From contig JBEEFW010000031.1 of NCBI GenBank assembly GCA_041166385.1, positions 1 to 64,000 of the forward strand: 64,000 nt of DNA, read 5' to 3'. The position numbers and the translations under genes are program-made. Position 1 is the stretch's first letter; each line of letters starts with the position of its first letter. This DNA is from DASUCS01 sp041166385. Its GTDB lineage: Bacteria > Actinomycetota > Acidimicrobiia > Acidimicrobiales > JACDCH01. Below the pieces are notes generated by a model. The model saw nothing but the letters and a program-made list of their open reading frames with translations, ran no database searches and had not been told where the DNA came from. Below are positions 7,848 to 16,087 of this stretch, piece by piece.

Positions 7848-8081
7848 TCATCTCGATTGACGCAGCCGACGGACGCCGTGAGCGAGCAGGAGAAAAAGTG
7901 CGAGCACGATCATGCAGGTGGCAGCGAGGGTAATTAATGCAATCGCGACGACGGAGAAGATCCGCCAGAAGAAACTGACGTAGTTCGGGCCATCACCCGA
8001 ACTGTTGCCACACCCAGCCAGAAGCGAGCCAATGAAGGCGATGACAATCCACGGTCGCTGTTGTGCGGACCACCCGCTCAT
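7848..8081 (-). CDS. Small lipoprotein with one transmembrane helix
   Basis: A 77-residue protein starting at ATG 8081. The N-terminal WIVIAFIGSLLAGC is a lipoprotein signal with lipobox LAGC. After a short Ser/Gly stretch a long hydrophobic helix follows (VVAIALITLAATCMIVLALF) and the protein ends with basic residues. A second lipoprotein in the same minus-strand run supports a locus for envelope proteins of unknown role. Confidence 0.45.
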   Translation of the reverse strand: MSGWSAQQRPWIVIAFIGSLLAGCGNSSGDGPNYVSFFWRIFSVVAIALITLAATCMIVLALFLLLAHGVRRLRQSR

Positions 8082-8207
8082 CAATTGGTGATCTGCGCCC
8101 TCGGTTTCAGTCTCGCCGTCTGCGCCCTTTGGTGCACTGAGGCGCCGGGTCGCTGCTAGCGATGGCGCGAGATCGGCACGTATAGGTCACATCCTGATGT
8201 GGAGAGG

Positions 8208-8972
8208 TCACCATTCGTCGGCGATGTCTATGACGACGGCCTCGACGTCGTTGAGGGCGCGCACGCGCTCGATGAGATCGACGCCCCCGCCGAGATAGGT
8301 CCACGGGTAGTCGATCTCGTTCGCGAGGAACCATGCTCGATCGTTCGGCCACCACCACTGCGGACTCCGCCGGGAAAGCCGATCGTCAAACGGTGACAGC
8401 GAGCCGATGAATCGGACGTCGTCCACGGTCCCGTCGAACAGCAAGGTGTCGCGCCCGCCCCACCACGGTTGGATCGGACATGAGTCCACGAAGTCGTATG
8501 TCGGTTGCGCTCTGCTGATCTCTCGTCGCCGAAGTCGCCGAACGCCTCGGCGCTGGCGTGCTCGTCCGAGCCGAGACGTCGTCGCCCGGAAGTACAGCGC
8601 CGAGTTGGACTGCGCATGGAGCTCACCCCACCCGCCCCACAGCCCGTAGTGAGACGACTCTGGCGTCGTCGTCGCCGCCGCGAGCACCGGTGTCAGACCG
8701 TCGACGATGACCGCATTGAGATTGCCTTCCACCGACGACACCGCTTCGGGAAACGGGTAGTCGTAACGGGTCGTGCCGCGTCGCAGATAGTTGGGAGCGG
8801 CCTGCGCCCAGCTGCGTCCGTCGGGCAATGGATGGTGAATGCGGAGGTAGGCGTCATACCCGGTCGGAACCACCTTCGCGACGCCTCCACAGTCCTGCAT
8901 GGCGTCCACCAACCACTGCGCATGCGCGCCGTCGCGTGCCGCCGTCAGATTGCGAAACGGAACCGCAGCCAT
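8208..8972 (-). CDS. Conserved actinobacterial hypothetical protein with an internal double frameshift
   Basis: A 254-residue protein starting at ATG 8972. It is Trp-rich, with YGLWGGWGELHAQSNS, WWWPNDRAWFLANEIDYPWT and a C-terminal EAVVIDIADEW, features I associate with an uncharacterised actinobacterial family. Between about 8520 and 8575 the reading frame becomes an Arg-rich run (GRARQRRGVRRLRRR) with A/T-ending codons. The next frame over the same bases reads DEHASAEAFGDFGDERSA with almost only G/C-ending codons. Two compensating indels would explain this. Function unknown. Confidence 0.6.
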   Translation of the reverse strand: MAAVPFRNLTAARDGAHAQWLVDAMQDCGGVAKVVPTGYDAYLRIHHPLPDGRSWAQAAPNYLRRGTTRYDYPFPEAVSSVEGNLNAVIVDGLTPVLAAATTTPESSHYGLWGGWGELHAQSNSALYFRATTSRLGRARQRRGVRRLRRREISRAQPTYDFVDSCPIQPWWGGRDTLLFDGTVDDVRFIGSLSPFDDRLSRRSPQWWWPNDRAWFLANEIDYPWTYLGGGVDLIERVRALNDVEAVVIDIADEW

Positions 8973-9082
8973 ATGCAAATAGTGGCGCGCGAGCTGCTCC
9001 GAACCGCGGTCACTTGTGCGGCGAGAACGGCACGTATGCGCTATCGGCTCGACTGTGAGTGAGCGACGAGACGTTCCGGGTG

Positions 9083-9238
9083 TCAGGAACGATGACCGCG
9101 CCACCAGTCGCGAATCGTCACGGCGATCGTCAGAGGGATCGCGGCAAGCGTCATTCGAGGTTCGAGAGATCGCTCGAGAGCACGATCAAGGCGAGTATTA
9201 CCTGGCCGTGGTCGCCGACGTTTGCGCGGCTTACTCAT
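9083..9238 (-). CDS. Possible small basic peptide
   Basis: A 51-residue frame beginning MSKPRKRRRPRP and containing one amphipathic or weakly hydrophobic segment (MTLAAIPLTIAVTIRDWW). Codon third positions are mixed rather than strongly G/C, so it may not be coding. Around it, 8973-9082 and 9239-9435 hold nothing I can identify apart from the small inverted repeat CAATTT-TCTGTTG-AAATTG near 9300. Confidence 0.25.
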   Translation of the reverse strand: MSKPRKRRRPRPGNTRLDRALERSLEPRMTLAAIPLTIAVTIRDWWRGHRS

Positions 9239-9435
9239 GATCCGAGTTTCGCTCGGAAGCGGCGGGATACAGCGCTGGCTCCGTCGGACGAACTCGCAAC
9301 CAATTTTCTGTTGAAATTGCTTGTTCGAGATGTCGTACAGATGTACGGTGTTGTTCACCTCCCCTGGTCGGCTGATCGGGGGGTGGCTCGGAGCGGTTGC
9401 TCCCTTCTCGCTACGGCGATCCGAAGGTTCGAGGC

Positions 9436-10626
9436 ATGACTGCACTGCTGCACGAGTCGATTTCTGCGTTGGAGGCGATCGATCCCGCCGCGCTGTCCGA
9501 CGGGCAGCTGCACGAGTTGGTGATCGAGTTGCAGGCGGCCGACGCGCGTTTGGCGGCAGTGCGCGGCGGACTGCTGTCGGCCTGGGACGGACGGCGGCTG
9601 TGGGCCGACGACGGCTCCAAAGCGGGCTGGGGGCGCCTGGCCCGCGAGTGCCGTTTGAGTAGCCGGTCGGCCAAACGCGAGATGGTCCGAGCCCGCAAGC
9701 TGGCAACCATGCCTGCCGCCGCGCTGGCGTTGGCTGCCGGCACCTTGTCGGTCGACGACGCCGACTTGTTGCGAGGGGCCAACCAGCCGGCCATCGTCAA
9801 GGTGTTCGCCCGCGACGAACAGGTGCTCATCGGCGAGGTCCGGAAGCTTCGCTACAACGACGCCCGCAAAGCCGTCGACTACTGGATCGACATGGCCTAC
9901 GACGAACTCGGCCTCGACCGCCCCTACCGCTCCCGCGACGGCCGCTACCTCAAAGTCGTCCGCACGCTCGACGGCACCGTCGACGTCCGCGGCCGCCTCG
10001 ACGCGCTCGCCGGCACCGAAGTCATGACCGAACTCCACCGCATCGAGCAGCAACTCTTCGAACAAGACTGGGCCGATGCGAGAGCCAATCACGGCCCCGA
10101 CGCGCTCCCCGAACACCTGCCCCGCACGTTCGGGCAACGCCAAGCCGACGCCCTACAGACCATGGCCCGCAACTCCGCCGGCTACCGCGACGGCATCCAT
10201 CGGCTCCCCCGCCCGTTGATCACCATCCACGCCGGACAAGGCACGTTCAACAGGCTGTGCGAACTGGCCGACGGCACCGTGATCGCTCCCGCGCAAGCCG
10301 TCCCCTACCTGTGCGAAGGCGACATCGAACGCATCGTCTTCGACAGCCCCTCACGCGTCATCGACGTCGGCGTTCGCGAACGGTTTTTCACCGGCGCGCT
10401 CCGCCGCGCCATCCAAGCCCGCGATCGCCACTGCCAGCACCCCTCAGGCTGCGACATCCCCGCCGAAGACTGCGACATCGACCACATCATCGAACACGCC
10501 AAAGGCGGACTCACCACCCAACGCAACGGCCGCTGCGCCTGCCGCACCCACAATCTCCAGCGGAACAACCAACCCGAACACTTCGACCCCGACGCACGTC
10601 CTCCGCCCGACGACGACACGTCATGA
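9436..10626 (+). CDS. HNH endonuclease with DUF222 domain (13E12 repeat family)
   Basis: A 396-residue protein. Residues about 5-290 form the helical DUF222 domain (LSDGQLHELVIELQAADARL, then LADGTVIAPAQAVPYLCEGD). The C-terminal HNH nuclease has RDRHCQHPSGC, the DCDIDHIIEHAKGG core and NGRCACRTHN; His in the IDH core is the expected general base, with cysteines for a structural zinc. The family is abundant and repeated in mycobacteria (REP13E12), where it often lies at insertion sites of mobile DNA. It closes the accessory stretch of hypothetical genes. The ATG at 9436 is chosen since alignment begins there. Confidence 0.85.
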   Translation: MTALLHESISALEAIDPAALSDGQLHELVIELQAADARLAAVRGGLLSAWDGRRLWADDGSKAGWGRLARECRLSSRSAKREMVRARKLATMPAAALALAAGTLSVDDADLLRGANQPAIVKVFARDEQVLIGEVRKLRYNDARKAVDYWIDMAYDELGLDRPYRSRDGRYLKVVRTLDGTVDVRGRLDALAGTEVMTELHRIEQQLFEQDWADARANHGPDALPEHLPRTFGQRQADALQTMARNSAGYRDGIHRLPRPLITIHAGQGTFNRLCELADGTVIAPAQAVPYLCEGDIERIVFDSPSRVIDVGVRERFFTGALRRAIQARDRHCQHPSGCDIPAEDCDIDHIIEHAKGGLTTQRNGRCACRTHNLQRNNQPEHFDPDARPPPDDDTS

Positions 10627-10640
10627 CGGCGGCGGCGCGG

Positions 10641-10835
10641 TCAGCCGGCGATCGCGGAGACCATGAGCAGGCAACCCATCGCGATGAACACGAAGCCGGC
10701 GAATCGTCGCGTCCCTTCACTGACTCCCGAGCCCGCGCCGCCCGCCGCGCGGTAGCCACCGTTCGGATGCCTGACGGTCCACAGGCCCAAGGCGGCCAAG
10801 ACCACCCCACCAACGAGCGACACCACCGGGTACAT
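10641..10835 (-). CDS. Small two-helix membrane protein
   Basis: A 64-residue protein with one hydrophobic helix at each end (YPVVSLVGGVVLAALGLWTV and FAGFVFIAMGCLLMVSAIAG) joined by a Gly-rich, basic loop. It probably forms a helical hairpin in the membrane. It lies 18 bases after the AhpD-like gene on the same strand, so the two may be co-transcribed. Unknown function. Confidence 0.5.
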   Translation of the reverse strand: MYPVVSLVGGVVLAALGLWTVRHPNGGYRAAGGAGSGVSEGTRRFAGFVFIAMGCLLMVSAIAG

Positions 10836-10853
10836 GCAGGCCCCCGGGAAGCG

Positions 10854-11351
10854 TCAGTCCTTGACGTAGTTGACGTCGGTGAGCTCGGTGTTCTCGATGC
10901 CGAGCACGTTGAGCGTGCGCCCGAGCGCGACGAAGGTGGCGATGCAGATCGTGAGGTCGAGGATCTCCGCGTCGGTGAAGTGCTCGTGCAGCTTGGCGAA
11001 GAAAGCGTCGTCGATCGCCGTGTGCGCGACAGCGAACCGCTCGGCGTAGTCGATCGCCAGCTTCTCCTGCGGCGAGTACCTGTCGTCGCCGTGGAACGTC
11101 GAGACATGCGCGTAGAAATCCTCGGTCATGCCCTGCTCCATCACCGAGTCGGCGCGGAAGTTGAGGCAGACCTTGCACTCGTTGAGCTGCGCGATGCGCA
11201 TGCGCGCCGCTTCGCGGACGCGGGTGGGGATGATGCTCTTGTTGTAGGCCGCGTCGCTCAACTTCGCGACGGCTGCACCCATCTCGGGGCGCAGCATCCA
11301 CACCTGGACGGCGTCGCCGCCTTCACCTTGAGGAATGTCGATCCGCGGCAT
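10854..11351 (-). CDS. Carboxymuconolactone decarboxylase family protein
   Basis: A 165-residue AhpD-fold protein. The helical core carries REAARMRIAQLNECKVCLNF with the redox-active CxxC (ECKVC), then the family's C-terminal helices (LAIDYAERFAVAHTAIDD, ILDLTICIATFVALGRTLNV). Members act as peroxidase reductants or decarboxylases; with CxxC retained an alkylhydroperoxidase-like role is possible. It is followed by a small membrane protein and preceded by a Nudix gene on the same strand. Confidence 0.85.
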   Translation of the reverse strand: MPRIDIPQGEGGDAVQVWMLRPEMGAAVAKLSDAAYNKSIIPTRVREAARMRIAQLNECKVCLNFRADSVMEQGMTEDFYAHVSTFHGDDRYSPQEKLAIDYAERFAVAHTAIDDAFFAKLHEHFTDAEILDLTICIATFVALGRTLNVLGIENTELTDVNYVKD

Positions 11352-11375
11352 GTCGAAACCCTAGGCGGCGCGCCG

Positions 11376-11849
11376 TCAGCCTCCCCGTTTGACTTGGAAG
11401 CGCCGACGCTTGGCCTGCTCCCCCGGCGGTTCCTCGAACACCAGGCCCCTACCGCCCAGCGAGGCGGCCTCGATGGCCGGCGCAACCGTCGCCGACATCG
11501 GGCGCGGCAGGTCGCGCGTCTTGAACCATCCGACCTCGCCGATATCACCGTGGCCGGTGACGCGCGCTGCGCCCTTGATGAATCGGCAGCGATACGCGAC
11601 CACGATGATCGACTGCGGCTCGCCCGCTCGATAGCGCACACCGACGACGTGGTCGATCGCGGCGGTGATGTCGGTCTGGATCGCGATCTCGCGGACGAGC
11701 GCCTCCTCGGGGCTCTCGTAATCGGGAACCAGCCCGCCGGGCAGCCCATACTGCAACGCGCCATGACGCTCACGGATGAGCAGCACGCGCCCACCGGTGT
11801 CGAGGAGCACGCCTGCCACTGCCACGGCGAACCGCTGGACCCCGGCCAC
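11376..11849 (-). CDS. Nudix-fold protein with a degenerate Nudix box
   Basis: A 157-residue protein with the Nudix fold (VLLIRERHGALQYGLPGGLV early, WFKTRDLPRPM late). The box normally reads GX5EX7REUXEEXGU. Here it is G-LVPDY-E-SPEEALV-RE-IAIQTDI, so the first part is intact but the two metal-binding Glu residues are Ile-Gln and the Gly is Asp. Catalysis would be impaired unless other residues compensate. The start is GTG 11849 near a GGAGGT element. Located 24 bases upstream of the AhpD-like gene. Confidence 0.75.
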   Translation of the reverse strand: MAGVQRFAVAVAGVLLDTGGRVLLIRERHGALQYGLPGGLVPDYESPEEALVREIAIQTDITAAIDHVVGVRYRAGEPQSIIVVAYRCRFIKGAARVTGHGDIGEVGWFKTRDLPRPMSATVAPAIEAASLGGRGLVFEEPPGEQAKRRRFQVKRGG

Positions 11850-11870
11850 ACCTCCATGCTGCCAGCTGAC

Positions 11871-11912
11871 GACTGGTGCGCACCCGCATGACCACTTTGG
11901 TGCGCACCAGTC
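11871..11912. repeat. Inverted repeat, 14-bp perfect arms
   Basis: GACTGGTGCGCACC (11871-11884) and its exact complement (11899-11912) are separated by 14 bases. It lies between the divergent Nudix gene and the small gene at 11960. The GGTGCGCACC core is itself palindromic, so each arm could be a separate operator half or full site. Confidence 0.6.
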
Positions 11913-11959
11913 GGCGTAATCGCTTGGTACGCCGAGGCGCGATTACTACCGTCGGACGC

Positions 11960-12136
11960 ATGGTTGTGGTCGTCGCACACGAGCCGAGCTCGCTGTTCCT
12001 CGGTGAGGGATTCGCCCTCGTCGATCGCGCCCACGCGCTCGAGTTCGAGGACGTCTTCAGCGCACAGCGCCTCCTCGATCGTCACGCCAGCGAGCCGTGC
12101 TTCGTCGCCGAAGACGTCGCTCAGACCGCCGCCTGA
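11960..12136 (+). CDS. Small hypothetical protein
   Basis: A 58-residue frame starting MVVVVAHEPSSLFLGEGFAL, with nearly all codons G/C-ending. A TACCGT -10 box ends 7 bases before the ATG, as in other leaderless genes of the window. It resembles no family I know. The minus strand also has an open frame across this region, but the promoter signal and codon use favour the plus strand. Confidence 0.4.
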   Translation: MVVVVAHEPSSLFLGEGFALVDRAHALEFEDVFSAQRLLDRHASEPCFVAEDVAQTAA

Positions 12137-12151
12137 CGATCAGCGGACCCT

Positions 12152-13192
12152 TCAGCGAAAGCGCTCATCCAAGCCGTAGAAGGCGAGCGGACCGTCCCAC
12201 AGGATCACGCGTGCGTCGTCCTCCGAGACGTTCTGCTCCTCGCACTCGTGCAGGAACGCGTCCGCGGCACCGGGATAGATCGCGTCGGGATGCGGGAAGT
12301 CGCTCGCCCACATCACGTACTCCGGTCCCATCCATTCGACGACCATGCCGACGCAGTCGTCATCGGCCTCCGTCGAGATCACGCAGTGCGCGTCGAACAG
12401 CTCGGTGGCCGACGGCCGCGCGGGCGTGAGCCACTCGACGTGGTCGTCGAGCCGGGCCAGCCAGTACGGCAGCCACCCGGTGCCCGACTCGAGGAACGCG
12501 ACCCGTAGCTCAGGGTGACGTTCGAATGCCCCGTCGAGCACGAACGACGCCATTGCTGCCATCTGCTCCATCGGATGCGACAAGGCGTGGCGCGTCGCGA
12601 ACGACGAGAAACGGTCGGCACCGATCGTCGGGCCGCGGAGGCCGAGCCCCTCGTGCACGGACACGGTGAGCCCGAGCTCGACGCACGCGGCCCACAACGG
12701 GTCGTAGGCGGCGTCGCCGAGGTTGCGCCCGTACAGATGGTTGGGTCGCGCCAGAACACCGACCAGCCCGAGCGACTTGGCCCGCTTCGCCTCGAGAATC
12801 GCCAGCTCGACATCGATGAGCGGCACCAACGCGACGCCGGTCATGCGCGCCGGCGAAGACGCGCAGTACTCGGCCATCCAGTCGTTGTACGACCGGCACG
12901 CGGCCGCGGACTGATCGGCCGACAGCTCCGGCAGGAACGGCACGAACAATCCGATCGATGGGTACAGCACCACTGCATCGATGCCCTGCGCGTCCATCGC
13001 CCGCAAGTACGACGGTGCGTCGAACCCGTGCTCGAACTGGTCGGTCAACAAGTCGAAGTCACCGCACGGCACCATCGGCGTGTCGGGCGGAAGGTCGATC
13101 GGACCGGCACCGGGTGCTGCCCACTCCGCGAACACGTGCGCCGGCTCGATGACGTGCGCGTCGGCGTCGAGGACGCGGAACCCTTCGATCAC
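12152..13192 (-). CDS. Amidohydrolase family 2 (ACMSD-like) metal-dependent hydrolase
   Basis: A 346-residue TIM-barrel protein. The N-terminal VLDADAHVIEP is the first metal motif, TVSVHEGLG the second His region, and MWASDFPHPDAIYPG the characteristic late Asp motif; a C-terminal RVILWDGPLAFYGL is typical. The family performs non-oxidative decarboxylations or hydrolyses in aromatic and other catabolism. The GTG at 13192 overlaps the stop of the upstream SDR (GTGA), giving coupled translation as the last gene of the P450-SDR-SDR operon. Confidence 0.85.
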   Translation of the reverse strand: MIEGFRVLDADAHVIEPAHVFAEWAAPGAGPIDLPPDTPMVPCGDFDLLTDQFEHGFDAPSYLRAMDAQGIDAVVLYPSIGLFVPFLPELSADQSAAACRSYNDWMAEYCASSPARMTGVALVPLIDVELAILEAKRAKSLGLVGVLARPNHLYGRNLGDAAYDPLWAACVELGLTVSVHEGLGLRGPTIGADRFSSFATRHALSHPMEQMAAMASFVLDGAFERHPELRVAFLESGTGWLPYWLARLDDHVEWLTPARPSATELFDAHCVISTEADDDCVGMVVEWMGPEYVMWASDFPHPDAIYPGAADAFLHECEEQNVSEDDARVILWDGPLAFYGLDERFR

Positions 13193-13905
13193 ATGCGCCT
13201 CGCGGCCAACCCACCGTCGAGCGGCAGCACCGCACCACTCGTCCAGGCGGCGCCGTCGGAGAGCAGGAACGCCACTGCCGCGCACACCTCGGACGCGCGC
13301 CCCAATCGCTTCATCGGGAGGTTCGCGGCCACGCCGGCGCGCACCGCCTCGGGATCAGAGGCCATGTCGGTCAGGCGCACGAACAACCCCGTGTCGGTCG
13401 GTCCGAGCGACAACACGTTGACCCGCACACCGTCAGGCGCATGCTCGATCGCCACCTGCTTGCACAGGTTCGTCAGCCCGAACTTCGACGCGCAATACGC
13501 CGGGAACTGCGGCGCGACGATCGAGCCGAGCGTCGAACCCATCGCCACGATCGAACCACCGCCGGCCGCCACCATGTACGGCACGGCGTGGCGCATGCAC
13601 AGGAACGGACCTTTGAGGTTGATGTCGATGACGCGCTGCCAGTCCTCGTCGGTGCAATCGACGATCGGTGCGCGGGTCTCGACTGCGGCACTCAACACCA
13701 TCGCCGTGAGCGGCCCACGCGCGGCGGCGCCGGCAACCACCCGAGCGATGTCCGCGTCGTTGCGCACGTCACACTCTTCGATCCACGACTTCTTGGCGTC
13801 GACGTCCAACCCCACGACGTCGTAGCCGTCCGTCCGCAGGCGATCGGAGATCGCCGCGCCGAGCCCGGAGGCCGCGCCGGTGACGAGCGCGACGCGATCG
13901 CTCAT
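13189..13905 (-). CDS. Short-chain dehydrogenase/reductase
   Basis: A 238-residue classical SDR. The NAD(P) motif is TGAASGLG (residues about 9-16), and D-V-R at the end of beta-3/4 favours NAD. The catalytic motif is YCASK. The usual NAG is replaced by LSAAVET, slightly atypical. It follows the other SDR with an ATGA overlap and precedes the amidohydrolase with a GTGA overlap, so all three are translated as a unit. It probably oxidises a hydroxyl installed by the P450 or on a CoA intermediate; substrate unknown. Confidence 0.88.
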   Translation of the reverse strand: MSDRVALVTGAASGLGAAISDRLRTDGYDVVGLDVDAKKSWIEECDVRNDADIARVVAGAAARGPLTAMVLSAAVETRAPIVDCTDEDWQRVIDINLKGPFLCMRHAVPYMVAAGGGSIVAMGSTLGSIVAPQFPAYCASKFGLTNLCKQVAIEHAPDGVRVNVLSLGPTDTGLFVRLTDMASDPEAVRAGVAANLPMKRLGRASEVCAAVAFLLSDGAAWTSGAVLPLDGGLAARRM

Positions 13906-14660
13906 CGGAGCGCCGCCAGTCCGCCGTCGGCCGGGATGATCGCTCCGGACACATACGCCGACTGATCGGACGCAAGGAAGAGCGCGATGCCGGCGACGTC
14001 GTCGGCCGTGCCGAGGCGTCGAAGCGGAATCACCCGCGCCAAGCCGGCAAGAAAGCCGTCGGTGTCATCCATCTCCTCGGCCACCTTGCGGAACCGCGGG
14101 GTGTCGATCGATCCCGGTGCGATCACATTCGCCCGCACCTTCGGCCCGTACTCGACGGCGATCTGACGGGTCAGCGCCACGAGCCCAGCCTTCGCCGCGC
14201 CGTAGGCGACGTATCCCTCGGACCCGATGAGTCCGAGCACGGACGCCGTGTTGATGATCGATCCGCCGTCGCCCGCGAGCATCACGGGAAGCGCGGCGCG
14301 GCACGCCCAGAACACCGCGTTCAGATTCGTGGCGATCGTGCGGTCCCAGTCGTCCTCGCTGCATTCGACGAGCCGGCCTGACATCTGCACTGCGGCGTTG
14401 TTGTAGAGCACGTCGATCCGACCGAACGCGCTGACGGTCTCCTCCACCATCTGATTGCACCCACCCGCGGTCGACACATCTGCGTGGACCGCGATCGCCG
14501 CGCCGCCCTCCTTCTCGACGAGCGCGACCGTCTCCGCCGCGCCGTCGTCGTTGATGTCGATTACGGCGATCGACGCACCCTGCGACGCAAAGAGGACCGC
14601 CGCAGCTCGCCCTTGCCCAGATGCCGCGCCTGTGATCAGCGCGACGCGCCCGCCGAGCAT
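13902..14660 (-). CDS. Short-chain dehydrogenase/reductase
   Basis: A 252-residue classical SDR with TGAASGQG as cofactor motif, DIN after beta-2 (NAD preference), NNAAV, an Asn/Ser/Tyr/Lys set with TASVLG and YGAAK, and the C-terminal SGAIIPADGG. The ATG at 14660 lies 7 bases after the P450 stop. Open frame continues upstream of this ATG across the P450, but that part is Arg-rich shadow and is excluded. Its stop overlaps the next SDR (ATGA). Confidence 0.88.
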   Translation of the reverse strand: MLGGRVALITGAASGQGRAAAVLFASQGASIAVIDINDDGAAETVALVEKEGGAAIAVHADVSTAGGCNQMVEETVSAFGRIDVLYNNAAVQMSGRLVECSEDDWDRTIATNLNAVFWACRAALPVMLAGDGGSIINTASVLGLIGSEGYVAYGAAKAGLVALTRQIAVEYGPKVRANVIAPGSIDTPRFRKVAEEMDDTDGFLAGLARVIPLRRLGTADDVAGIALFLASDQSAYVSGAIIPADGGLAALR

Positions 14661-14667
14661 CAGCCCC

Positions 14668-15906
14668 TCAATGGAACAGAACCGGCAAGGACGTCGGCGA
14701 GCGGAAGCGTTCGCCGTGAATGTGCGGGTCGTCGCGCTCGACCGCCTCGGGATCGAGTCGCAGGTTCGGGAAGCGATCGAGCAACGCGTTGACGGCGCCA
14801 CCCATCTCCATCCGAGCGAGGTGCATGCCGAGACACATGTGCGGGCCCACTCCGAAGCTGATGTGCGGGACGACCGGACGGAAGAGGTCGAAGTCGTCCG
14901 CGTGGTCCCAGCGGGTCTCGTCGTGGTTGCCCGAGCCGATGTTCGGCGTGACTTGCGTGCCCGCCGGGATCTCGACGCCCCCGACAACGCAGTCGACGGT
15001 GGCGGCGCGCGATGTGATCAGCAGCGGCGACTCCCATCGGATCGACTCCTCGACGGCCTGCGGCATGAGCGACCGATCGGCGCGCAGCGCGTCGAGCTGA
15101 TCCGGGTTCGTCAGCAACCCGTACAGGAAGCTTCCCGTCGCGCGGTACGTCGTCTCCGCACCCGCGGGCAGGAGCAGACGAAGGAACGAGAAGATCTCTT
15201 CGTCGTCGAGACTCTCGCCGTCGAGCTCCTCTTGCACGAGCAGGCTGATGACATCGTCGCCCGGGTGCGAACGCTTCGCCTCGACGATGTCGGCGAGGTA
15301 CTCGCGCAGCGCCTGCGAGGCGGCGATGCCCTTCTCGGGATTGGCGGCGACGTTGACCACCCATACCGCCATGTCGTGGAACTTCTCGTGGTCCTCGTGC
15401 GGAACGCCGAGGATCTCAGCGATGATCTGCACCGGGAACCGGTAGGTGAACTCGCGGACGAGCTCGACGCCGTCGCGGTCGGCGAAGCCGTCGATGAGGT
15501 CGTGCATGATCGGCTCGATCACCTCGGTCTCCCACCGCACCATGCTCTTGTGCCGGAAGGCGGCGCTGACGAGCGCCCGGTGACGCTTGTGCTCTGGCTC
15601 GTCCATTCCCACGAGGACGAATGGGCCCATGACGAGCTCCATCAGCTCGCGGATCGCCCCTGACGAGAACGTGACGTTGTCACGCAGCACCTGGGCGACG
15701 AGGTCGTACGTGTAGACGTTGACGACCGGCGACTCCTCGCCGCCGAAGTCCGACTGCATGACCAGCTCGATCGGTGTCGCTCGCCGCTTCGCGGCGAGCG
15801 CGGGATAGGGATCCCGGAGATCGCCCGCCACGGTATTGGTGAATTGCCCCATGGCGTCGAAGGAATCATCGAACGCATCCACTGCCCCTGCTTCGATTCC
15901 TGACAT
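14668..15906 (-). CDS. Cytochrome P450
   Basis: A 412-residue P450 of normal bacterial length. The I-helix has LPAGAETTYR (the acid-alcohol pair is AGAET), the K-helix EESIR gives ExxR, and the heme loop FGVGPHMCLG (near residue 349) holds the axial Cys. It hydroxylates an unknown, probably lipophilic, substrate; it begins the operon with two SDRs and an amidohydrolase. The ATG at 15906 is chosen because a TACTCT -10 box ends 7 bases upstream, predicting a leaderless transcript; an in-frame start at 15954 lies upstream of that box. Operator f overlaps its start codon. Confidence 0.93.
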   Translation of the reverse strand: MSGIEAGAVDAFDDSFDAMGQFTNTVAGDLRDPYPALAAKRRATPIELVMQSDFGGEESPVVNVYTYDLVAQVLRDNVTFSSGAIRELMELVMGPFVLVGMDEPEHKRHRALVSAAFRHKSMVRWETEVIEPIMHDLIDGFADRDGVELVREFTYRFPVQIIAEILGVPHEDHEKFHDMAVWVVNVAANPEKGIAASQALREYLADIVEAKRSHPGDDVISLLVQEELDGESLDDEEIFSFLRLLLPAGAETTYRATGSFLYGLLTNPDQLDALRADRSLMPQAVEESIRWESPLLITSRAATVDCVVGGVEIPAGTQVTPNIGSGNHDETRWDHADDFDLFRPVVPHISFGVGPHMCLGMHLARMEMGGAVNALLDRFPNLRLDPEAVERDDPHIHGERFRSPTSLPVLFH

Positions 15907-15917
15907 GAGCGTCAGAG
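15898..15917 (-). promoter_or_regulatory. Shared-regulon operator, site f (P450 operon)
   Basis: On the plus strand it reads TCCTGACATGAGCGTCAGAG, matching CTGACAYGRGCGTCAG exactly in the core. It covers the P450 ATG (15906-15904) and the end of its -10 box, so a bound protein would block transcription initiation. In this site the operator lies on the start rather than upstream of the -10. Confidence 0.65.
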
Positions 15918-16087
15918 TACGCCCATCTGCCAAGGCATGAGCCTGATGGCCCATTTGGCACGACCCCTAAGCCTGGACGACAGGAGGCCGATAGTTCACT
16001 GTAGAAACCTCACGTTGCGCGCCCAGCCCATGCGTGTGACGTGATTCGTGCCATTTTGCAACCTTCAGGCGCCAGGGGACTGGGTTG
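15918..16087. promoter_or_regulatory. Divergent intergenic region, P450 / GGDEF-EAL
   Basis: About 170 bases with no gene. It includes the inverted pair GCCAA...TTGGC near 15930-15960 and the plus-strand start region of the GGDEF-EAL gene. I see no convincing -10 for the latter. Confidence 0.4.

Noticed and set aside
11871..11950. Possible tRNA or structured RNA
   Set aside because: The inverted repeat does not fit a cloverleaf; there is no T-loop or acceptor stem.
11885..12085. Minus-strand frame across 11.9-12.1 kb
   Set aside because: The beginning looks plausible, but codon bias is weaker than on the plus strand and it runs into the Nudix gene in a different frame.
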